Assembly (NCBI GenBank): GCA_029941465.1
Contig: JAPYQN010000011.1
Span: forward strand, 1 to 42,719
DNA from: Gammaproteobacteria bacterium
GTDB taxonomy: Bacteria > Pseudomonadota > Gammaproteobacteria > Steroidobacterales > UBA11654
Direction of reading: 5' to 3'
DNA: 42,719 bases
A program made the position numbers and the translations under genes. This document shows positions 8,294 to 18,787 of the stretch, in pieces (the stretch's first letter is position 1; the number at the start of each line of letters is the position of its first letter). The notes under the pieces were generated by a model. It saw nothing but the letters and a program-made list of their open reading frames with translations, did not search any database and was not told the origin of the DNA.

Positions 8294-9379
8294 CTAATGT
8301 AATTGTTTTTTAAGTTTTTGTCTTAATGTTTTCTTGGCTAAATTTCTAACACTGCCAGAAAGTTGTCCGCAGGCAGCTTGAATATCTGCGCCTCTGGTCT
8401 TTCTAGTTATGGTCATTATTCCAGATTCTAATAAGATATTCCTGAATTCATCGATGTTTTCTCTGTCGGTGGCCTCAAATTTAACCCCAGGAAACGTGTT
8501 GAAGGGTATTAAATTCACCTTTGCGGGTTTATTCTTTAACAATTTAGCTAACTCCTTAGCCTGCTCTTTTCCATCATTAACCCCTTTTAACATGGTGTAC
8601 TCAAAGGTAATGGTTCTTAAATTCTGTTTCTTTGCATACAACCAGCAAGCTTCAAGAAGATCAGCAATAGGGTGTTTGCGATTGATGGGAACCAACTCAT
8701 CACGCAACTTATCATTAGGTGCGTGCAAAGAAATAGCTAAAGCAACCCCGACTTCATCGCCTAACTTTCTCAATTGAGGCACCAAACCTGAGGTACTGAC
8801 AGTAATTCGTCGTCTTGAAATATTGAACCCATTGGGATCATTTAAAATCTTGATGGTCTTTATAATCTCAGAGTAATTAGCCAAAGGCTCGCCCATACCC
8901 ATGAACACAATATTTGTTATCCTCTTTTCTTCACTTAGACTTTTTCGAGCAACTAATAGTTGGCCAATAATTTCATGCGCTTTTAAGTTACGATTAAATC
9001 CTTGATGTCCAGTTGCACAAAAAGGGCAATCAATTAAACAACCAATTTGACTTGAAATACATAAGGTTCCCCTATTATCTTCGGGTATAAACACTGTCTC
9101 TATTATCTGATTACCCTGTTTACCAATAAGCCATTTAGTGGTCCCGTCTCTAGAGACATCAGTTCTCAAAGAAAGATCAAAAGCTAAGGTGCAATGACTA
9201 TCAAGATATTCTCTTAAGTCAATATTAAAATTGGTCATCGAGTTAAAGTCATACACGTGTTTGGAATAAACCCATTGCATAAGCTGTTTGACTCTATAAG
9301 TTTTCTCCTCAAGACCTTCAAAAAATTCTTGCAGCTCTTTTGGTGGCAACCCTAAAAGATTATGTTGAAGATCGGTCAA
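8294..9379 (-). CDS. rlmN: Dual-specificity 23S rRNA/tRNA adenine-C2 methyltransferase RlmN
   Basis: A radical SAM enzyme that makes m2A at 23S rRNA A2503 and tRNA A37. The 361 residues show the N-terminal RNA-binding domain, the cluster motif C-x3-C-x2-C (Cys114, Cys118, Cys121 in CLIDCPFC), the SAM-binding GMGEPL, and the C-terminal methyl-carrying Cys337 in ADIQAACGQL. The distance from Cys337 and the RGADIQAACGQL sequence identify RlmN. It follows ndk by eight bases, the usual ndk-rlmN order. Confidence 0.96.
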   Translation of the reverse strand: MTDLQHNLLGLPPKELQEFFEGLEEKTYRVKQLMQWVYSKHVYDFNSMTNFNIDLREYLDSHCTLAFDLSLRTDVSRDGTTKWLIGKQGNQIIETVFIPEDNRGTLCISSQIGCLIDCPFCATGHQGFNRNLKAHEIIGQLLVARKSLSEEKRITNIVFMGMGEPLANYSEIIKTIKILNDPNGFNISRRRITVSTSGLVPQLRKLGDEVGVALAISLHAPNDKLRDELVPINRKHPIADLLEACWLYAKKQNLRTITFEYTMLKGVNDGKEQAKELAKLLKNKPAKVNLIPFNTFPGVKFEATDRENIDEFRNILLESGIMTITRKTRGADIQAACGQLSGSVRNLAKKTLRQKLKKQLH

Positions 9380-9387
9380 TTTTTGAA

Positions 9388-9786
9388 TTAACCAAAAAAG
9401 AAATTAATTTCTTCTCTAGCAGTGTCTGGTCCGTCTGAACCATGGACAATATTTTGTTCAATGCTGGTTGCAAAGTCCTTACGGATAGTTCCTTCATTGG
9501 CTTCATCAGGATTAGTAGCCCCCATTAATTTTCGATTTAAACTAATGGCATTATCCCCTTCTAGAACTTGTACCATCACCGGTCCAGAAGTCATGTAGTC
9601 AACTAAGTCATTAAAAAAAGGCCTGTCTTTATGAACGGCATAAAATCCCTCAGCTTGTTCTTTACTTAGCTGCACCATTTTTGCTTCAACAATTGCAAGA
9701 CCTGCCTGCTCAAAACGCTTATATATCTCTCCGATAATATGTTTTTCAACACCATCAGGTTTAATAATTGAAAGTGTTCTCTCCAT
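9388..9786 (-). CDS. ndk: Nucleoside diphosphate kinase
   Basis: Equilibrates nucleoside di- and triphosphates through a phosphohistidine. The 132 residues begin [15 protein letters not shown] and contain the active-site His in NIVHGSDG. The chain ends at NFFFG, about ten residues shorter than E. coli Ndk, whose tail after FFG is absent here; the core fold is complete. It lies between the isc genes and rlmN, a common gammaproteobacterial neighbourhood. Confidence 0.97.
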   Translation of the reverse strand: MERTLSIIKPDGVEKHIIGEIYKRFEQAGLAIVEAKMVQLSKEQAEGFYAVHKDRPFFNDLVDYMTSGPVMVQVLEGDNAISLNRKLMGATNPDEANEGTIRKDFATSIEQNIVHGSDGPDTAREEINFFFG

Positions 9787-9804
9787 GGTAATATTCTTTA
9801 TTAT

Positions 9805-10128
9805 TTAAACGCTGAAACTTTCACCACAACCGCACTCGCCTGTGGCATTAGGATTTTTGAATTTAAAGACTTGATTCAAACCTTCATCAATAAAATCAAT
9901 TTCTGTTCCCTTGATCAAAGTCATGCTCTCAGGATCAACAATGATAGATATATCCGCAACACTAATAACATTATCAACGTCGGTGATTTCCCCAGCGTAG
10001 TCCAATAGATAAGAATAACCATTGCATCCCGTCGATTTAATGCTAATGCGCAAGCCAATAGCGTCAGGTTTGCTAGACAAGTTTTCTTTGAACCGTTTTA
10101 TGGCACTGTCTGTTACTGATAAATTCAT
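9805..10128 (-). CDS. iscA: Iron-sulfur cluster assembly A-type carrier IscA
   Basis: An A-type carrier that passes iron or Fe-S clusters to apoproteins. It is 107 residues, the same length as E. coli IscA, with all three conserved cysteines: one in STGCNGYSY and two in GECGCGESF near the C-terminus. It follows the degenerate iscU-like gene by three bases. SufA or ErpA are alternatives by family, but length, the ending NPNATGECGCGESFSV and position in an isc locus favour IscA. Confidence 0.9.
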   Translation of the reverse strand: MNLSVTDSAIKRFKENLSSKPDAIGLRISIKSTGCNGYSYLLDYAGEITDVDNVISVADISIIVDPESMTLIKGTEIDFIDEGLNQVFKFKNPNATGECGCGESFSV

Positions 10129-10131
10129 TTT

Positions 10132-10503
10132 TTAGCCTCTTTCAAAGTGATTTATACAGTCTTTTACAGCATCTTCCAACAAAAAAAGTCGATCTTGTCT
10201 ATTTTTAGGCAGATCTATCAGACTCACCAGTGACTGATAATCAAAATCAGCTAGGCAGAAAATATCCTGATTAATGATTGAGTTGGTAAATAATGAGGTT
10301 AAAGCCACCAAATACTGACAACCTTTGACTTCGTATTTAGCATCAATAATTTTTGAATTACTGGTGATTAAATAAAATTTTACCCACATGTTCTGAGCAT
10401 TATCAGAAAATCCAGCTGTGTATTGATCAGTCTCATCTGTTGCTATAAGGACATGATCGGTATCAAAAAAAGCCTCTTTTAAGATCTCTATAGATGAGTT
10501 CAT
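10132..10503 (-). CDS. Degenerate IscU-like scaffold protein lacking most cluster ligands
   Basis: The 123 residues align along their whole length with the IscU/NifU-N fold: KIIDAKYEVKGCQYLVALTS matches the IscU segment around its second Cys, and a C-terminal LLEDAVKDCINHF matches its last helix (LAEDAIKAAIADY). Only that one ligand position survives (Cys62). The first ligand Cys plus Asp (ACGD in IscU) is replaced by DNAQN (34-38), and the third region (KIHCS) by NRQDRLF (101-107). The start ATG follows the iscS stop directly (TAAATG). It sits exactly where iscU belongs. It cannot hold a cluster in the canonical way; whether it binds IscS, carries sulfur on Cys62 or is merely relict is unknown. 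Confidence 0.8.
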   Translation of the reverse strand: MNSSIEILKEAFFDTDHVLIATDETDQYTAGFSDNAQNMWVKFYLITSNSKIIDAKYEVKGCQYLVALTSLFTNSIINQDIFCLADFDYQSLVSLIDLPKNRQDRLFLLEDAVKDCINHFERG

Positions 10504-11667
10504 TTAAATACCTCCCTTGAGAAGTCTTAAATGATCCACAGCCTTTTTTAATGATTGTGTGAGCACCTCAATGTCTTTAAATCTAGTGTTTCTGCCAAAA
10601 CTGACACGAACAGTTCCTTCAATTTCCTCTCTACCAAGGCCCATAGATTTTAATACATGAGAGGGTTCATCACTCTCAGAGCTACAAGCTGAACCTTTTG
10701 AAATCGCAACCTTGTCCATTGCAAACAATAAGCTTTCTGCATGCAGATCAGGAAGCGAAATACTCATGATTCCTGGAAAGGTATTATGGGTATCCCCATT
10801 GATCATCAAGCCCTCAATGTCACCTGTGAGTTGAAGAAAAAGATCACGGCATTTTGTTAAGTGGATTAAATCATTCTCCATATTGGCCTTAGCGAGTCGA
10901 TACGCAGCTGCCATGCCAATAATTTGATGGGTTGCTAGAGTCCCAGGTCTCATGGCTCTTTCTTGCCCTCCTCCTGACATTAATGGTTGCAATCGACCTA
11001 CCGTCCTCTGATTAATAAATAATGCCCCAATGCCTTTAGGTCCATATATTTTATGCGCTGATAAAGACATTAAATCAATGTTATTTTGTTCAACATCCAC
11101 AGGGAGTTTGCCAATACTTTGAGCAGCGTCAACATGAAAAATAATATTTTTTTCTCGACACATAGAGCCAATTAAAGCAATGTCATTGACGCTACCAATT
11201 TCATTATTTACATGCATACAACTAAAGAGATCTAACCCACGGTCTAAGATTTTTGCAATTGATGCAGGGTCTAGGTATCCATCTTTATTTGGTTCGATAA
11301 ATTCAACACGGTGACCTTTTCTTTTCAACTCCATAAGAGGCTCAATCACTGACTTATGTTCTGCGTATGACGAAGCAATACTTAAAGGATGGCCTTGGGG
11401 TTTGAAATTACAGACACCATACAACGCTAAATTATTTGATTCTGTGGCTCCAGAAGTCCAGATAATCTCGGCTGTTTCTGCATTAATAAGCTCTGCAATA
11501 TCTTGTCTTGCCAATTCAATTGCCTGACTAGCATCCACACCAAACTCATGATCTAGGGATGACGCATTCCCAAGAAGATCATCCTCTAGGGCAGCGCCTA
11601 TATCTTCTTTAACTTCCTTTGCTATTGGGGTTGTTGATGCATAATCAAAATAGATCTTATTCTTCAT
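10504..11667 (-). CDS. iscS: Cysteine desulfurase IscS
   Basis: A PLP enzyme that takes sulfur from cysteine for Fe-S clusters and tRNA thiolation. The 387 residues include the PLP lysine (Lys206 in SLSAHKIYGPKG), the PLP-stacking His104 (AEHKS), and the mobile catalytic loop Cys328 in SKGSACSSESDEPSHVL, typical of the IscS/NifS class. The chain ends in HLRLLKGGI and lacks about 17 C-terminal residues of E. coli IscS, the tail reported to be needed for IscU binding. It is followed at once by the degenerate iscU-like gene and preceded by trmJ after four bases. No iscR is present. Confidence 0.94.
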   Translation of the reverse strand: MKNKIYFDYASTTPIAKEVKEDIGAALEDDLLGNASSLDHEFGVDASQAIELARQDIAELINAETAEIIWTSGATESNNLALYGVCNFKPQGHPLSIASSYAEHKSVIEPLMELKRKGHRVEFIEPNKDGYLDPASIAKILDRGLDLFSCMHVNNEIGSVNDIALIGSMCREKNIIFHVDAAQSIGKLPVDVEQNNIDLMSLSAHKIYGPKGIGALFINQRTVGRLQPLMSGGGQERAMRPGTLATHQIIGMAAAYRLAKANMENDLIHLTKCRDLFLQLTGDIEGLMINGDTHNTFPGIMSISLPDLHAESLLFAMDKVAISKGSACSSESDEPSHVLKSMGLGREEIEGTVRVSFGRNTRFKDIEVLTQSLKKAVDHLRLLKGGI

Positions 11668-11671
11668 TGAT

Positions 11672-12382
11672 TTATTTTCTTGGTTTTTGATAAGAGGCCA
11701 GTATACCTCTCAAAATATTGACTTCATTGTCATCGAGTTCTGCTCTATTGAATAAAGCTCTTAATCTTCTCATTAGTTTCTTTGGGTTTCTTGGATTAAG
11801 AAAACCAGTCGCTAACAGGACCTCTCTCAAATGTTCATAAAATAATTCTAACTCTTGTCCTGAAGCTAGATTTCTTTCTACTGTTTCTGTAATTTCTATG
11901 GCCTCAGCCATTTTTAACTCATAAGCAACCACTTGAACTGCCATGGATAAATTAAGTGAAGGGTATTGTTCACTCGACGGAATATAGACCAGATGATTGC
12001 ATCGATCAATTTCTTCATTACTCAACCCTGAGGTTTCAGGGCCAAAGACAATAGAAATTTTTTGATGCTCAGCTTTGCATAAAATATCATTAGCCATGTC
12101 TCTTATAGAAGACACGGGCACACTGATTCTTCGATTTCTTGCTGTGGTCCCAATCACGTAGCTAGAATCCCCAACGGCATCTTCCAATTCGTTATAAACA
12201 CCAGCATTTAACAACACTTCCAGTGCAGAGGAGGATCGTGCCCTGGATTCAGGATGTGGGTGCTCCTGCGGCTTAACCAAAGCGAGTTGGTCAAACCCCA
12301 TAGTGCTAATTGCCCTCGCCACAGCGCCAATATTGCCAGGATGTGAGGGCTCCACAAGTACAAACTGTATATTCTTATTCAA
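11672..12382 (-). CDS. trmJ: tRNA (cytidine/uridine-32-2'-O)-methyltransferase TrmJ
   Basis: A SPOUT-class enzyme that 2'-O-methylates position 32 of several tRNAs. Seen are the N-terminal VLVEPSHPGNIGAVARAI, and the SAM-knot segments IVFGPETSGLSNEEID and YPSLNLSMAVQVVAYE, with a C-terminal helical extension. An in-frame TTG exists at 12394, but TTG at 12382 gives MNKNIQFVLVEPSH, aligning residue for residue with E. coli TrmJ, and has a GAAG six bases upstream, so I prefer it. The gene leads the isc genes and is divergent from suhB, as in E. coli. Confidence 0.93.
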   Translation of the reverse strand: MNKNIQFVLVEPSHPGNIGAVARAISTMGFDQLALVKPQEHPHPESRARSSSALEVLLNAGVYNELEDAVGDSSYVIGTTARNRRISVPVSSIRDMANDILCKAEHQKISIVFGPETSGLSNEEIDRCNHLVYIPSSEQYPSLNLSMAVQVVAYELKMAEAIEITETVERNLASGQELELFYEHLREVLLATGFLNPRNPKKLMRRLRALFNRAELDDNEVNILRGILASYQKPRK

Positions 12383-12485
12383 AATAATCTTCAATAATTA
12401 CAAACAAAGTAAAACATTTGATCAAAAAGTTTTGTTATTCTACACATATTCCAAACAGTTATTGATTCATGATAGAGATTTTAAC

Positions 12486-13292
12486 ATGCAAGCATTTTTA
12501 AACACTGCCATAGACGCTGCAAGAAAAGCAGGAGATATTGCTCAGATTAATTTTAATCAGATCAACAGCAGCGATATCATAACCAAAGCTTATAATGAAT
12601 TTGTGACCTATGTTGATGAGGAAGCAGAAAAAGCCATTATAGAAATAATACATGGCCGTTACCCTGACCACACCATTCTGGGTGAAGAGCACGGCCTCCA
12701 GGGAGATGCATCAGACTTTTTATGGATTATTGATCCTATTGACGGCACCACAAATTATATTCATGGATTCCCTGTTTACTGTGTATCCATTGCTTTAAAA
12801 ATTAAAGGAAGACTTGAACTAGCTGTAATCTATGATCCATCCAGACAAGAATTATTTACCGCCATTAGAGGTATGGGCAGCCTGCTTGATGGCAGAAAAA
12901 TCAGAGTCAGCAAACAAACGACACTCGAGGGCAGTTTACTTGGAACAGGTTTTCCTTATAGGGAGCAATCGGATTGGCTCGAAGTCTATTTAGATATTTT
13001 TACTGACTTTACAAAAATTGTAGGTGCTATTAGAAGGCCTGGTTCTGCGGCTCTTGATTTAGCTTATGTGGCTGCCGGTCGTTATGATGGGTTCTGGGAA
13101 TTTGGTCTGAAACCATGGGACGTTGCTGCCGGTGTTTTACTCATACAAGAGGCCGGTGGGTTGGTTGACAATCTTATCCCTGATCAAGACCCAGTTGATA
13201 GTGGCAGTATACTGTGTGGAACTCCAAAGATTTTTGATGCCATGAAGGAAGTTATTTCAAAATATGACGACAGATTAGGAAAACTATTCTAA
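12486..13292 (+). CDS. suhB: Inositol-1-monophosphatase family protein SuhB
   Basis: A Mg-dependent phosphatase of the inositol monophosphatase family; in E. coli SuhB also acts in rRNA transcription antitermination. I start it at ATG 12486, giving 268 residues (E. coli 267) and MQAFLNTAIDAARKAGDIAQ; the reading frame stays open upstream but that part overlaps trmJ and has no homology. Metal-binding motifs are GEEHG (first Glu), IDPIDGTTNYIHGFP, and the later WDVAAG. It is divergent from trmJ and ends 12 bases from the convergent secF. Confidence 0.95.
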   Translation: MQAFLNTAIDAARKAGDIAQINFNQINSSDIITKAYNEFVTYVDEEAEKAIIEIIHGRYPDHTILGEEHGLQGDASDFLWIIDPIDGTTNYIHGFPVYCVSIALKIKGRLELAVIYDPSRQELFTAIRGMGSLLDGRKIRVSKQTTLEGSLLGTGFPYREQSDWLEVYLDIFTDFTKIVGAIRRPGSAALDLAYVAAGRYDGFWEFGLKPWDVAAGVLLIQEAGGLVDNLIPDQDPVDSGSILCGTPKIFDAMKEVISKYDDRLGKLF

Positions 13293-13304
13293 GAAAAAAA
13301 GATC

Positions 13305-14231
13305 CTAGGGCATTCCATCATCAACTTCCTCTCGCTTACTAGGCAATAAATCAGAGGTTGAGATATCCAAATAAAAGATTGAAATTGAGGCAATAAAAAT
13401 AGAAGAATAGGTACCAATCAATACGCCAATAATTAAGGCCAAAGAAAACCCTTCGAGAGACTGACCACCCATAATATAAAGAGCTAATAAGACCAATAAA
13501 GTAGTTGAACTGGTGATCATGGTTCGGCTAATTGTTTGAGTGATAGATGAATTAAGAATATCGAGAGTCTCAGCACGCCTCATGGAGCGGAAGTTTTCTC
13601 TAATTCGATCAAAAATAACAATGGTGTCATTCAATGAATAACCAACCACAGCTAGAATTGCTGCCAGAACAGCCAAATCAAAGGTAATCTGAAAAAATGA
13701 GAACACACCCACAGTGATTAAAACATCATGGATCAAAGCCAGGACAGCTCCAATAGAAAATTTCCACTGAAAACGAAACACAATATAAATCATGATCATA
13801 ATCAGGGCAAAAATCATAGCAAGGCCACCCTGCTCTGTAAGCTCTTCTCCCACTTGTGCACTAACATATTCAGAACTCATGAGTTCTGCAGGATTTGAAG
13901 ATTGACTAAGGCTCTCGATAATAAGTTTACCAACAGTTCTACTATCAAATCCTTCTCTGGGTGCAATTCTAATCATAATATCTGTGGCTGATCCAGAATT
14001 TTGCACTATCGCATCATTAAAGCCAGCCGATGATAGATGATTCCGGACATCTTCGATTTTTGGAGGTTGTAGATACCTAATTTCAATTTGAAACCCACCA
14101 GTAAAATCAATGCCTAGATTGAACCCTTTTGAAGTGATTGAGACCAATGAAAAAATCATTAATACAATTGAGATTATTGTTGTTATTCGACGAGCTGATA
14201 GGAAATTGATTGTGTTCTTAAAATTAAACAT
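13305..14231 (-). CDS. secF: Protein translocase subunit SecF
   Basis: An inner-membrane partner of SecD that uses the proton gradient to help protein export through SecYEG. The 308 residues have a first membrane helix (about 17-35), the conserved GIDFTGGFQIEIR, a periplasmic domain, then five more helices containing the family motifs VGYSLNDTIVIFDRIRENFR and SRTMITSSTTLLVLLAL. It follows secD by one base and is the last gene of the queA-tgt-yajC-secD-secF run, converging on suhB. Confidence 0.97.
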   Translation of the reverse strand: MFNFKNTINFLSARRITTIISIVLMIFSLVSITSKGFNLGIDFTGGFQIEIRYLQPPKIEDVRNHLSSAGFNDAIVQNSGSATDIMIRIAPREGFDSRTVGKLIIESLSQSSNPAELMSSEYVSAQVGEELTEQGGLAMIFALIMIMIYIVFRFQWKFSIGAVLALIHDVLITVGVFSFFQITFDLAVLAAILAVVGYSLNDTIVIFDRIRENFRSMRRAETLDILNSSITQTISRTMITSSTTLLVLLALYIMGGQSLEGFSLALIIGVLIGTYSSIFIASISIFYLDISTSDLLPSKREEVDDGMP

Positions 14232-14232
14232 G

Positions 14233-16077
14233 CTAGATCCTTAATTTCTTAACGGTCCTGCCACCATAGACCCAATTAACAACTGCTCTGGAGGCAATAA
14301 TTGCAGTAAACAGTGAAGTTAAAATACCCAAAGACAAAGTGACGGCAAACCCTTTTATTGGACCGGTTCCAAAAGTAAACAAAACCAAGGCTGCAATTAA
14401 AGTGGTGATATTGGCATCGGTAATTGTCGCAAAAGCCTTTTGGTATCCTGCAGTAATACTGGCTTGGGGTGAATTGCCGTTTCGCAATTCTTCTCTGATT
14501 CTCTCAAAAATAAGCACATTAGCATCAACAGCCATTCCCACAGTTAAGACAATACCGGCAATACCCGGTAAGGTTAGAGAGGCTTGTAAAAGAGACAGTA
14601 ACGCTACCAACAAGGTCAGATTAATCATCAGCCCTAGATTTGCTATTAATCCAAAGCCTTTGTAATACAAGGCCATAAAAATCACAATCAGAATTAGTCC
14701 AGTGACAATAGCTGCAAACCCTTTATCAATATTGTCTTGACCCAAGCTAGGCCCTATAGTTTTTTCTTCCACCTTAAATATAGGTGCTGCGAGTGCTCCA
14801 GCCCTAAGTAATATAGATAGATCTTTAGCCTCAAATACAGTGAGTCCTGTGATTTCAAATTGACTACTGAACACACCTCTGATGGTGGCAATATTGATCA
14901 CCTCTTTATCCAGCACTGATCGTTTAATAAAATTCCCATTCTCTTCTGTGGTTTCTTGACGTTGCTGAACAAACAACACAGCCATGGGTTTATTTAAATT
15001 CCTTTTAGTGGTCTCCAACATCGATTTTGAGCCTTTGCTGTCCAAGCGGATAGATACTGCAGGCCGGCCTTGAGAAAAAGATTGTGAAGCATCAATTAAT
15101 TGATTTCCAGTGACAATGGCTTGCTTTTTCAAAAGCACAGGATTACCAATTCGATCCTGAAAAAGGTCGCATCCTATCGGTGCACGGCCTTTTTCTTCCG
15201 CTTCAAAAGCATTTTCATTCTCACAAACTAAACGAAACTCCAGTGTTGCAGTAGCGCCCAGTATTCGCTCTGCTTGTGTTGGATCTTGAACACCAGGTAA
15301 TTGCACAACGATTCGATCAAGTCCTTGACGCTGAACTATGGGTTCAGCAACGCCCAGTTCGTTAACTCGATTTCTCATGGTCAAAATATTTTGCTGAATA
15401 GCAAAATCTCGTCTTTGCTTAAGTTGGTCATCTGTCATATTGACTAAAATTACTGTTTGAGTAGCTGTTGATGCGTTAGTAATATCTAGTAAATTATCAA
15501 TTTCCCTTATGGATCGTCTTGCTTGGTTAAAATCCTCAGGGTTCAATAATTCTATCCTTAGAGTATTCCCTTCTTTTCTAATAGCTCGTCTAATGCGTTG
15601 ATCAATTAGTGATTTATTGATATCCGTTATGTACTGATCAAGCCTTTGCTGAATCGCAGCATCAAGATCAACTTCAAATTTAAAATACACTCCACCTCTG
15701 AGATCCAGCCCAAGACTCATCGGATTAAGATCAAGTTGTTGCATCCATTTTGGCATTCTGGGGGCAAATGTTAAGGCTACTGTGGAGAATCGTCCAAGAT
15801 AAGATCGGATATTACTACTGGCAGCAATCTGTTCTTCTACATCTGGAAAACGAATTAGAAGATCACCTTTCTTATTTCTAATTGATGTAATAGAAGCCTC
15901 TTTACTAATAAGAAAATTCTCAACATCCTTTAACTCTGTGTTTGAGAAAACTTCTCCATTCTCTTTTGAAATAATCAATGCTGGGTCCTCACCATAAAAA
16001 TTAGGCAAAGCAAATAAAGTACCGAGAAGAATCACAACAACTACAACAACATTTTTCCATAATGGATAATGATTCAT
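14233..16077 (-). CDS. secD: Protein translocase subunit SecD
   Basis: The large RND-family subunit of the SecDF export motor in the inner membrane. The 614 residues (E. coli 615) start with a membrane helix (about 9-25), then the motif LGLDLRGGVYFKFEVD (about 122-137), a big periplasmic P1 domain, and a C-terminal block of five helices including VGMAVDANVLIFERIREEL, whose Asp is the proton-relay position in the family. It is preceded by yajC after five bases and followed by secF after one. Confidence 0.97.
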   Translation of the reverse strand: MNHYPLWKNVVVVVVILLGTLFALPNFYGEDPALIISKENGEVFSNTELKDVENFLISKEASITSIRNKKGDLLIRFPDVEEQIAASSNIRSYLGRFSTVALTFAPRMPKWMQQLDLNPMSLGLDLRGGVYFKFEVDLDAAIQQRLDQYITDINKSLIDQRIRRAIRKEGNTLRIELLNPEDFNQARRSIREIDNLLDITNASTATQTVILVNMTDDQLKQRRDFAIQQNILTMRNRVNELGVAEPIVQRQGLDRIVVQLPGVQDPTQAERILGATATLEFRLVCENENAFEAEEKGRAPIGCDLFQDRIGNPVLLKKQAIVTGNQLIDASQSFSQGRPAVSIRLDSKGSKSMLETTKRNLNKPMAVLFVQQRQETTEENGNFIKRSVLDKEVINIATIRGVFSSQFEITGLTVFEAKDLSILLRAGALAAPIFKVEEKTIGPSLGQDNIDKGFAAIVTGLILIVIFMALYYKGFGLIANLGLMINLTLLVALLSLLQASLTLPGIAGIVLTVGMAVDANVLIFERIREELRNGNSPQASITAGYQKAFATITDANITTLIAALVLFTFGTGPIKGFAVTLSLGILTSLFTAIIASRAVVNWVYGGRTVKKLRI

Positions 16078-16082
16078 AACAG

Positions 16083-16409
16083 CTAGCCTTTCTTGATGGT
16101 GCCTTTTGGCATTAAAGCCCCAATGGTGTGTCTCTGAACTTTGATGATTACGTTTTCTGATATTTGTAATTGAACGTATTGATCATTAATTTCTTTAATC
16201 TTCCCCAAAACACCGCCAGCAGTCACAACTTCATTGCCTACCTCCAACGATGATATTGTTTCTTTATGTTCCTTCTGTTTCTTAGATTGGGGTCTGATCA
16301 GCAAAAAATAAAAAACCACAAAAATAATAATAAGGGGAAGAAACCCTAAGAAAGAATCACTCCCAACTGCACTATCTTGTGCCCAAGCATTTTCGAAAAA
16401 TATACTCAT
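16083..16409 (-). CDS. yajC: Sec translocon accessory subunit YajC
   Basis: A small inner-membrane protein that associates with SecDF-SecYEG. The 108 residues have one hydrophobic helix (about 20-40, FLPLIIIFVVFYFLLI) followed by the signature RPQSKKQKEH and the small domain with VVTAGGVLGKI. It lies between tgt and secD, the standard order. Confidence 0.95.
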   Translation of the reverse strand: MSIFFENAWAQDSAVGSDSFLGFLPLIIIFVVFYFLLIRPQSKKQKEHKETISSLEVGNEVVTAGGVLGKIKEINDQYVQLQISENVIIKVQRHTIGALMPKGTIKKG

Positions 16410-16457
16410 TTCATTACCTTCAGAAAAATTAGATGTGCAATTATGACACAGAACTAA

Positions 16458-18586
<2,129 letters not shown>

Positions 18587-18686
18587 TCAAACATTGTACT
18601 GAATTATTAGAATTAGAATAATCCGTTTAAGGCATAAAGATTGATAGACTGCATCTTGAACTCAAGGTATTCTTCATTAATATTAA

Positions 18687-18770
18687 GCCGGGATGGCGGA
18701 ATTGGTAGACGCGCCGGATTCAAAATCCGGTGGGGTTAAACCCGTGAGAGTTCGAGTCTCTCTCTCGGCA
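18687..18770 (+). tRNA. tRNA-Leu (anticodon CAA)
   Basis: An 84-base cloverleaf. The acceptor stem GCCGGGA pairs with TCTCGGC through one G-U, with discriminator A at 18770. The D arm contains GGCGGAATTGGTAGACGC, the anticodon stem is CCGGA/TCCGG around the loop TTCAAAA (anticodon CAA at 18721-18723), a long class II variable arm follows, and the T loop is TTCGAGT. The 3' CCA is not encoded (the sequence continues TAAAG), so a CCA-adding enzyme is required. Confidence 0.96.
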
Positions 18771-18787
18771 TAAAGAAGAAAAAAATT

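Noticed and set aside
12303-12485. Upstream extension of suhB
   Set aside because: Overlaps trmJ on the other strand; SuhB similarity begins at ATG 12486.
18597-18652. Short minus-strand ORF upstream of queA as a leader peptide
   Set aside because: About 13 codons, no Shine-Dalgarno, no regulatory codon run, no hairpin next to it.
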